DNA from: Cochliopodium minus
Taxonomy: Eukaryota; Discosea; Himatismenida; Cochliopodiidae
Reading direction: 5' to 3'
Assembly (NCBI GenBank): GCA_024220525.1
Contig: JAMYWO010000376.1
Coordinates: 1 to 34,113 of the forward strand
Length of the DNA: 34,113 nucleotides
The notes below the pieces were generated by a model. The model saw nothing but the letters and a program-made list of their open reading frames with translations, did no database searches and had not been told where the DNA came from. This document shows positions 22,288 to 31,063 of the stretch, piece after piece. The translations under genes and the position numbers were made by a program. The first letter of the stretch is position 1, and each line of letters starts with the position of its first letter.

Positions 22288-22497
22288 TTTTTTTTTTACT
22301 TTTTTTTTTTTTATTTTTTTTTTTTGTTTTGAATTTTTTAATTTTGTTGGCAAAAATGAAAATTCTATGTTATGATCTGATTTCATATTAAACCTTTTTG
22401 ATAATATGATATGATACGATAATTTTTCAACGAATAAAAAAAAATAATTAAAAAAAATTTTGAATCTTTGAAAAAAAGACTTACTTTCAATACAATC
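22288..22497. promoter_or_regulatory. Divergent promoter region
   Basis: A 210-nt A/T-rich spacer separates the leftward Ser-rich gene from the rightward F-box/GRDP gene, whose 16-nt first coding exon begins at 22498. Both promoters must lie here. No specific motif can be named. Confidence 0.45.
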
Positions 22498-25305
22498 ATG
22501 AGCCATTTGGATGGTATTTTAATTCTATTTTTCAATTTTCCTTTTTGAATATTTTTCACACATCAAATTTAATAAAGGAAATATTGAGAAATTGCCCTCC
22601 CCTATAAAATTATCGATCATATTATTCTCTTTTGATGCATTTAAAGAAGATATGGAAAAGAAAATGAAGTGGCTGATGTCCTTGGGCATTATTTCGAAGC
22701 AATTTAACAAAATAATCAAAGATAACAATTTTTGGAAAAGATTGAGCGAGATGGTGTATCCCAAGCTCATTCCGAAGAAATTGATTCCATTGGTAAAAAA
22801 AATTAATAATACCAATATAAATAAACACATCTATAAATATTTAATAATACTAATATGAAATCTATCCATTCTATAATCTAAAAATAATGAAGATTCAACA
22901 CATATATTTAAATTATTTCTCATTCATTTTTTAAATAGGAACAAGATTGGAAAAAATTATTCAAGATTCTCTATTTCCATAAAGAAGTGAAAGGAAGATA
23001 TTCCAGAAATGAATCAGATTCGGCAGTTTGGTGTTCCTTTAACTATGAAATGAACCACAAGTAAGATAAAAAATAAATATAAATTTAAAATCTACATAAT
23101 TAAATTATTAAAAAAGTAATTATTGCATGACTAACAATTTTTTTTTGTTTACCAAAGTAAAAAAGAAAGACATGTCCCTCCGTCCGATAAATTACCACCA
23201 TACTTTAAGAAACATCCTTCTGAGGTAAACCATGTTTTAATGGATCTAGAAGTAGATGTAGGATATCAAGGTAATAAAATTTTATTTTTATTTTATATTT
23301 TTATTTTTTATTTTTAAAACTTTTTTTTTAAATAAAACTTATTATTAAATTAATCTTATTTTTTAACAAATTTTTTTTTAAAAAACAGCGAAACTCTTGC
23401 ACAAATTGTTAGATGGGGTGAGAGATATGAAAATAGACAACAATGTCGCCAACGCTATGATACATCGCTACTACAAGTGGTTGATATTGTGCGACGAAAA
23501 CAAAAACAATTATATTGTATGATAAAAAAAACACTTTAATCTTATTTTAAAATTTAAATAATCTATTAGGTTCCCACCATGGATATAATGTAGTTTTTAT
23601 TAATGAAATTTTTATTATCATTTTACTCTTTATTTTCTGTTTTTGTTCTTTTTGATTTTTTGTTATTTTTTGATTTTTAATATTTTTCATTTTTTATTTT
23701 GTTCATAAATTTTTGATTTTTAATAAATTAATTAATTGATTTTTTATTATTTTAATTGTTTTTTGATATGATTTCCATTAATTTTAGAATTTGTTTATTG
23801 AATGAATTTTTTTGTTAATTTGATTATTTAATTTATTTTTATTATCTATTTTCCAAAATTTATTTTAAATATTTTTTATTTCAAAATTTTTTTTTAAATA
23901 TTATTTTTTAAAAAGGTACGTTTACGTTTGTCACATGCTCCTTCCCAAAAAATTCAAAGAAGATTGTCATAAGTTATTAAAGAACGGAATAGTAGACTAT
24001 GGACTGATCTGCAAAGACCAGTACTCCAAAGTCATTTTGAAAAACGATTCTGCTCTCAACTACGTCAGCAAATTGTGGAAAGAAAAATACGGCGAAGAGT
24101 ACTTGCCTCTCAAAAAATCAAAGTTTGTTTCTATCAAATCCACCACTAAACCTTTTTGGTTTAAATATTTCGTAAAGTGTGAACCAAGTAACTTTTTTTT
24201 TTAATTTTTTTTTTTCATATTAATTTTTTTTTTTTTGAATATTTTGAATTTTTGAATTTTATTTTAAAAATTTTCAATTTGATACATTTTATTGGAATCG
24301 AAAAGTTTTTTTTTTTAATTAAGTTTATTAAACATTTTTCGATTAATTCTCAATTTATTCAAATTTTAAATTTTTATTTTTCAATAAATTAAATTCGATT
24401 TTCTTGTTTCATTTTCATTTTAATTTTTCAAATTTTTTATTTTCATTTCGCTCATCACAGGCAAAGAGTCGAAGAAATTTAAAAACCCTTTCAGTATAGA
24501 CGAAAATGACATCATTTCAAACACAACATGGGTCACCTCTTTCAACCAAGACACCCGCAATCTTGCCTACCACGTCTTCAACTGCGATCCCAGAAGTTTT
24601 TGGAAGTCAAAGTTACTCAAAAGTTATGAGAAGTTTCTTTTTGTCATTGCAAAGTACGGCGTCGACGATAACTTTTCTTTTCACCCAACTCCTGTCATAG
24701 ATATGATGTGGTAAGCAGTTTTTGAAGAAATTATTTTTTAATTTTTTAATTTTTAAATTTAAATTTATTACTTTATAACTAATATTGTTAATACATTTTT
24801 AAATACTTTTCTTTTTTTTTTTTTTTTTGAATGTTAAAATTTTTTAATCTAAATTTTAATCTTTTTTTTAAATCATTCATTTTTCTCATTTCGAATATTA
24901 TTTTCATTTAAAACTTTAAATTTTTTTAAATTATTATTTTAATTTAAAATTTTTATTCAAAAATAAAATTTATTTTTGATTTTAATTCTATTTATTATTT
25001 TCAAAGATTATTTTATTTTATTTCCTTTTTCTTCATTATTTTCAAATATTTTTTTTTTTCTTTTCCAAATTATTTTTAAAAATATTCTTTTTAATAGGCA
25101 TTCTCATATGTGTAGTCCCACAGAATACGAGAAAGACATGATCAAAATATGTGGCAAGTTCATCGACCATGTTCCTTCTCACAAACTCAAACAAACCAAG
25201 AAATCCTTCTACGAGAAAGACAACTCCATTTGGCAGAAAGAGTTTGGATTGGACTTGGAACTTGATCACGCTTTCACAGGTTATGATGAAGATATAATAA
25301 GTTAA
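22498..25305 (+). CDS. F-box-like protein with two GRDP-like (DUF1399) units
   Basis: Nine exons fit by phase: 22498-22513, 22578-22792, 22939-23060, 23158-23270, 23389-23516, 23570-23589, 23916-24187, 24461-24710, 25098-25305, giving 447 residues. The tiny first exon supplies MSHLDG. Residues about 8-65 resemble an F-box (KLPSPIKLSIILFSFDAF, then LGIISKQFNKIIKDNNFWKR), the Skp1-binding part of SCF ubiquitin ligases. The remainder matches the plan of glycine-rich-domain-protein-like DUF1399 units: VPTMDIMYVYVCHMLLPKKF, then DC and LWKEKYGEEY; and the clearer copy HPTPVIDMMWHSHMCSPTEY, then GKFIDH and IWQKEFG. The first copy has lost the usual W-H-x-H pattern. The 20-nt sixth exon (23570-23589) is required to keep the frame and to complete the first signature. 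An SCF substrate adaptor role is inferred from the F-box only. Confidence 0.85.
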
Positions 25306-25437
25306 ATAAAATTGAAATTTTATTTGGATTGAATTTGGTTAAATAAAAATATATTATTTGAAATTTATTAAAAAATATATTATTTATAAAAAAAAAAAAA
25401 AGGAAATCCTAATTCCCTTTATTTTATTTCTAAACGA

Positions 25438-28400
25438 ATGAAATATTCTTTATTGATTGCTATTTTCTTTTGTTTGATCTCGATCTCTCAGCCCATAGTT
25501 TTTGATATCAATAATTGTGAAGAATTAGAAACAATTATAAATAACAATCCAACAGATACATTTAATATAACGAAAGATATCAATTGCACGAGCAATTTAT
25601 TCGATCCCATCCCTAATTTCAGTGGTAAAAATTTTTTTTTATATTATTGAAATGAACAATAAATACCTTTTATAGAAAACCTAAATTTGAAATTTGATGA
25701 GATATTTACATATTTGAGATCTTTTGTTGAATCGAACCAAAATATAATTTTTATATATTTCTAAGACATTGAAATCCCTTGGAAGGGGGAGGCCAACATA
25801 ATCCATCTGAGTTTATAATTATGGAAGAGATTTAAATTGATACATTCTTACTTTAATCAAATTTTTATTTAAATTTTGAATTGATAATTAAAACACTGTC
25901 TATATCTGGCATATTTATATGGGGAATATTCATTCAAACACATAATTTTTATATATTTTTTTGAAATATCACTCCAGGGATATTGGAAGGGAATGGATGG
26001 CTTATATATAATTTGTCAATTGCAAAAGATGGAGATAATGTGGCGATATTTTCGAATGGGATTGATGCAGTGGTTAGAAATATCACCTTTATAAATTTAA
26101 ATGTGAAATCAAATGGGTCATATGTCTCCGGCCTCTTCTCCAATTGTGCAAATTGTATCATTAATAACGTAAACATCACTTCGACATCATCCCTGGGCAA
26201 TTGTATCAATGGATTTGGTGTGAATGGGAAACATGCCTCTGTATTCATCGCCAATAGTACTTCCTCCACCATTTCTAATTCCAAAATAGAAAATACTATG
26301 CTAAAAGCGCCATTTTATTGTAATGTGGGTTCTTTTATAGGGTATATCTGTAATTTTTAAAATTATAAATGATCGATAAAGGATCAATTTTAATCAACAT
26401 ACACAAATGATAATAAGATAATTTGTGAATGATCAAATAATATAGTATTTTGTTGAGATATTAAATAATTAATCTAAATTATATGGCGAATAATTAAAAA
26501 AAATTCTCAAAACTCTCAATTAGATTAGGAATTTCATCTAATATATCATTCTGTCATCACTTGGGATTCAGTTACAATAATACCATTGTTCATGGAGGAT
26601 ATCAGGTTGGTAAAAACAAAAAAAATGACAAATTTAAACCATTTGAATAAACTAAAGTTTGTTTTTTCTTCAAATATCAAAATTGAATTTAAAAATTTAT
26701 TGAATAAATTTTTATTTTAAAAAATTATAAAAAATTATAATAAATTATTTTAAATTTATGAAATTAATAAAGATAGAAATAATTCAATTATTTTTGTATC
26801 TTTTCAAATTGAAAAAAATAAATTATTTTAAAATTTTAAATTACACATTAAAGATTTCAAAGAATTTTGATTTGAATTAAATATTGGTAGGAGGAATCAT
26901 TGGCTGGTCAACAGGTTCGACAATTTACAGAAGTGGGATCAAGAATGGTCAAGTTTTTTCAATAGGGACAGCAACAGGAGGGTTGGTGGGAGTCAACCAA
27001 CAAACTTCTTTGTCACAATGTTACGTAAAACCCACAGTGACAGTATCTGGAGTGAATGGTGTAGGAGGAATAATTGGATCATATTATGACAACGATGTTG
27101 GTAAAAAAAAAAAAAGATTTTATTAATAAACATATTTTCAATTTATTGGAACAGCTTTAATATCAAAATTTTTTGAATCATATTGGAACAACTTTCAAAA
27201 ATTTTTTGTTTTAAAATTTTAAAACAAATCTATTTAATTATTTAATTATTAAATTATTTTTAATTTGATTCAAAAAGTTTAATTTCTATTTTTAAAATTA
27301 ATTTATTTACTTTTGTTATTATTTTTAAATAATTTATTTCATTTAACAATTTTTTTTTTTTTTTTGTTTTTTTAAAGGAACATACGCAATTATGAACGTT
27401 TATTCTAAAGCAAATGTAAATCAATCTTTTGTCTATTATTCAATACAAACCTTTTAATTTTTTCCATTCAATGTACAACAAAATTTTAATTTTAACAAAA
27501 AAAAGGTGAATGGGAGCTCCAATATCGGAGGATTAATAGGATCAATACAGACATTTATATCTAGTTCATTAATGATTAATAGCAGCTATTCAAGCAACAT
27601 TTTAACGGGAGGTTTCAATGTGGGATCTACCGTAGGGTACATTTCTACAACAAATAACAATTGTTCTTTTGTGAAAACTTATTTTAATAACCAATCTTCC
27701 ATTTATCCTTCTGTGAATGGAAATTGTTCAGATTTCTCTACTTCGGTTGGACTTTCTTGTTCTCTGCTTTTTAGCACAGTTTCTTCTACTTTTGCACAGG
27801 GTTCTGTTTGGACGGGAGACAACCTCCTAACTGGTAAATCAAAATTATTTTGATTTATTTATTAGTTTTGTTTTTTAATTATTTTTTTTTTAAAGAATAT
27901 TTTTTATTTAAATAATTTTATTTCAATCAAATAATTTTATTTTTTCTATTCTCAAAAAAATAGAAATTCCAAAAATAGTGGGAACTTGTGATTGTTTAAG
28001 CGGTTGCAACTCAACTACACAAACACCAACAACAACTATTCCTTCCACTTTGTTTCCAACCACTCCAACGCCATCTACACAAACACCTTCAACACCAATA
28101 CCCTCAACAGAAGTACCCTCAACAGAGATACCATCAACGGAATTACCATCAACGGAATTACCTTCAACGACAACTTCATCTTCTTTGATTCCCTCAACAT
28201 TAATCCCTTCCACAAACATTTCATCTAATATTTCGCCTACATTTTGTTTGTACAATGTTTTAAATTGTCTGAATTGTGGTATTCAGGGTAAAAATACTTT
28301 TTTTTTTTAAAAAATAATTATTTATTTAAAGAATAATTGTTATTTAATTCATTTTAAATGATTTCTATTGGAAAAATTTGAATTTTCGAAACTGTTTAAC

Positions 28401-29561
28401 AAAAAAATTTATTCATTTATAAAAAATTATTTTTAAAACCATTTAAAATTCTAAAATTTAAAACCATTTAAAATTCTAAAATTTAAAATCAATTTTTAAC
28501 TTTCAATGACTTTAAAATATTGTTTTACAAAGGATTGAAAGTAAATCCTTTAGATTTCAATATCACTTGTGTATTTAATGGAAAAAACTGGGGATATATT
28601 TTTTCTCCTTTATTTACCAACGTCACCACAACCGTCTCCCAACCCACCGTTCTCAACCAAACCACTACAACAATAGGAGGAAACTTAGAAGTTAGCCAGT
28701 CATTAACTCTGAATGGTTCCAATATTTTAATTCAAGGAAATTTCAACCAATCTTCTGATTCCACAATAATTATAATATTAAGTGATTTTGAAAGAAACGG
28801 TAAAATTTTTGTTAATGCAAATTTTTTCTTTTAAATAAATATTTTTTTTAAATAATTTCTTTCTTATTTTTTTTAAATTTTTTTATAATTAAAATTATTT
28901 TTATTTAAATTTTTTTCTTTTGAAACAAATTTTTTTTCATTATTAATATTAATATTTTCTTTTTAATTGTTTTCTAAAAATTTTTAAATAAATTTTTTTA
29001 ATTTATTTTATTTTTATTATTTATTTTTTTATTAATATTTTTTTTTCTTTTCCAATTTTTTCTCTAAAGTCCCTTTGAATGTCTCGGGGTGTGTTAACTT
29101 AAACGGAAATTTGAGCTTGATTTTGGATCAAAAACCAAGAAATGGGAACTTGTCTGTTTCTCTTTTGCAATACAACTGTTCAGAGAAGCTCAATTTTACT
29201 GATAATCAATTTGTTGTGAAACCTACCTACAAAAACAATAATTGTGATAAAATTTTATCAAGTGTGAATAATCAACAAAACGCCCTTTCTGTTTCTTTAT
29301 CTTCTACTTTGGGTTCAAATTGTAAAGGTAAAAAAGTTTTTTTTTTTTTGATTCTAAGAATTAAATCGATTTTTTTCAATTTTTATTTTTGATGTAATAA
29401 TAGGTTTATCTACAGGTGCTATTATTGGGATTGTTTTGGGATCTGTGGCAGGATCTGTTATTGTCATTGGGATCATTTCTATTGTTTTTTGGAAAATAAG
29501 AAGAGACTCTGATAAAATAATATCAAAGTTGGGAAATGAAATGAATGGCATGAAAAATTAA
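25438..29561 (+). CDS. Type I membrane protein with GLUG/beta-helix ectodomain and mucin-like stalk
   Basis: Exons fit by phase: 25438-25624, 25766-25810 (micro-exon, likely), 25978-26341, 26524-26609, 26891-27100, 27378-27415, 27506-27833, 27964-28287, 28533-28799, 29070-29327, 29404-29561; 754 residues, or 739 without the micro-exon. A signal peptide opens it (MKYSLLIAIFFCLISISQP). The ectodomain has repeated strand-turn units (VVRNITFINLNVKS, GGIIGWSTGSTI, GGLVGVNQQTSLSQCYV, IGGLIGSIQ) typical of the GLUG motif and right-handed beta-helix proteins. A Pro/Ser/Thr stalk (IPSTEVPSTE type) and many N-x-S/T sites follow. The C-terminus has one membrane helix (AIIGIVLGSVAGSVIVIGII) and a short basic cytoplasmic tail. 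GLUG and beta-helix proteins often act in adhesion or polysaccharide binding. The ligand is unknown. Confidence 0.88.
28086..28175 (+). repeat. Six 15-bp units encoding a P-S-T-E-x stalk
   Basis: Six 15-nt units follow one another without a gap, each encoding PST(E/P/T) plus one residue. Units four and five are nearly identical at the DNA level (CCATCAACGGAATTA). They form the core of a Thr/Ser/Pro-rich stretch that is likely to be O-glycosylated and to hold the ectodomain away from the membrane. Confidence 0.85.
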
Positions 29562-29631
29562 TAAAGTTTAAAAAGTTTTTTTGTTTTAAATTGAAATGAA
29601 TTTTTATCTATTATCTTATATCTTTGAAAAA

Positions 29632-30117
29632 TTAGTTAATTTCATATGTTATCATTTTTGTGGCTTTTAGAACTTCGTTTTTCAGTCCTTCTGTAATATT
29701 GGTAATTTCTTGGGGAGTTAGTCCTCTTGGAATGAGATGCTCATGAGTTGTCTTTTTCTGCTTCCTATATGGCCAAACTTGATCCTTAAAAGTAGTTGTC
29801 GTGACTACGCTATAAAGAGGAGGGATATCAACAGTTGCAGAATAACCACTGAAAGAGACACTCGTCGTATTAGGTTTATTTCCTGGCTTACTTTTGATGA
29901 CCAATAAGTGGGCTTTTCCGAAATCATGTTGGATCCAAACTTTCCACTCTTTAATTTCGACATTGTTTGTTAAACAGATCTCTTGCACTGCATTCATTAA
30001 AAAGCTTTCGCAATCTTTTATTTGAGGGTTTATTTGTTTGGATAATTCTTCCAAAATGATTTGCCTGTCTTTGGTAGTGTTATTTATTCCTCCTACAAAA
30101 ATGTTGACTTTTGGCAT
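29632..30117 (-). CDS. Intronless 161-residue protein of unknown family
   Basis: A single uninterrupted frame runs from MPKVNIFVGGINNTTKDRQ to a TAA stop. The C-terminal half has alternating strands (EWKVWIQHDFGKAHLLVIKS), the motif SVSFSGYSATVDIPP, and a final helix after PRGLTPQEITNITEGLKNEV. These last two motifs reappear in the same order in the divergently transcribed neighbour at 30193 (ASFSGSFSLAPDF; NRGITHNDLMSVINGLFIPV), so the two are probably paralogues. No signal peptide or membrane segment is seen, and I recognise no known family. The stop lies only 70 nt from the end of the converging GLUG gene. Absence of introns contrasts with every gene to the left. Confidence 0.78.
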   Translation of the reverse strand: MPKVNIFVGGINNTTKDRQIILEELSKQINPQIKDCESFLMNAVQEICLTNNVEIKEWKVWIQHDFGKAHLLVIKSKPGNKPNTTSVSFSGYSATVDIPPLYSVVTTTTFKDQVWPYRKQKKTTHEHLIPRGLTPQEITNITEGLKNEVLKATKMITYEIN

Positions 30118-30192
30118 AAATCATAAAATAAAAAAGAATTTTTAATTTTTTATTTAATTGTTCCAAAAAAAAAAAAAAAAAAAATAAATAAA
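30118..30192. promoter_or_regulatory. 75-nt shared promoter of a divergent paralogue pair
   Basis: Only 75 nt separate the start codons of two genes transcribed away from each other. The spacer is almost pure A/T and contains a 20-base poly-A run directly before the rightward gene. Both genes must start transcription from within or very near it. Confidence 0.5.
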
Positions 30193-30819
30193 ATGCAAAA
30201 TCAAATTTTAGAAAGTCTGGGAGTTATTAAATCAGTTACTTATAGAGAATCTTCTTCAAGTATATCTAACTTTACTCCTGGGAATGGATTTTCCAGTCTC
30301 AATTTAAAAATTTCGAAAGTAAGAAAGATTAAAATTTTTAAACTAATTAATAAATCTTTTTCAAAAAGTCATCAGGTGAAGTTGAAAAAACAAAATTTAC
30401 ATCCACTAGTAGATTTGTGGCTCAAAAAAGATGGAGCAAACGAATACTTAAAGAAAAATTTGTTAGATTATTTAGACGAGTCTATGTTGACGGTAATAAC
30501 AGATGATAAAGTAGATTTTCAATTCTGTTTTGCTAATGGGGTGGGATCTGTTGGACTTTTTTACTTAAGATTAGTTAAACTTCAAAACGGAAATTTGAGA
30601 TATGTTAAAGCATCTTTTTCGGGATCTTTTAGTTTGGCACCTGATTTCTTTATTGTTTCAAAATCTAAAAGTGGAATGTTGTTTAATAAAAGTTGGCAGG
30701 AAATCAAGTATGTTAACAGGGGGATCACTCATAATGATTTGATGTCGGTGATAAATGGATTGTTCATTCCTGTATCTAACATGGTAACTTTGGAGACTGA
30801 TGTCAAAGAACTTCTTTAA
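30193..30819 (+). CDS. Intronless 208-residue protein, probable paralogue of its divergent neighbour
   Basis: A single frame from MQNQILESLGVIKSVTYRES to TAA. The N-terminal 60 or so residues are Ser- and Lys-rich and have no counterpart in the neighbour. The rest aligns by eye with the 161-residue protein at 29632-30117: a helix, a strand pair (KVDFQFCFANGVGSVGLFYL), the block KASFSGSFSLAPDF, and the terminal motif NRGITHNDLMSVINGL. The shared core is about 120 residues with low identity, so the duplication is old. No catalytic motif, signal peptide or membrane helix is visible. The function is unknown. Confidence 0.78.
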   Translation: MQNQILESLGVIKSVTYRESSSSISNFTPGNGFSSLNLKISKVRKIKIFKLINKSFSKSHQVKLKKQNLHPLVDLWLKKDGANEYLKKNLLDYLDESMLTVITDDKVDFQFCFANGVGSVGLFYLRLVKLQNGNLRYVKASFSGSFSLAPDFFIVSKSKSGMLFNKSWQEIKYVNRGITHNDLMSVINGLFIPVSNMVTLETDVKELL

Positions 30820-31063
30820 TAAAAAAAATTATTTGTTTATGAGCTTTGCTAATTAAAATTTTTTTAAAAATTCTTTGTGAGATTCATATATTTTCAAAAT
30901 TTTATTTTTTTATTTCAACCAAAGATTTGAAAACTACAAGTTATTGATCTTATTGAATCATTTTATTCTTTTAAATTTAATTTTTAAACTTTAAAAAATT
31001 ATTAGTTAAAGTGAAAAATCCAAATAAAAAAAAAAGAAAGGTAATTTTAATTGATAAAAGGTC

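Noticed and set aside
22288-22506. Start at 22506 (MAHDCIESK) for the Ser-rich gene
   Set aside because: The frame is open, but the added segment is composition-biased (Phe/Lys-rich, A/T-only DNA), it contains a good GTAAGT donor, and it would overlap the first exon of the F-box gene on the other strand. The ATG at 22287 after a poly-A leader fits better.
25722-25740. GGTTCGATTC on the minus strand, like a tRNA T-loop
   Set aside because: The T-arm stem does not pair, and no A box, anticodon arm or acceptor stem is found in the flanking bases.
25690-25815. TGATGA at 25695 and CTGA at 25807, like the boxes of a C/D snoRNA within an intron
   Set aside because: The boxes are 110 nt apart, no convincing terminal stem pairs around them, and the second box falls in a block that reads better as an exon.
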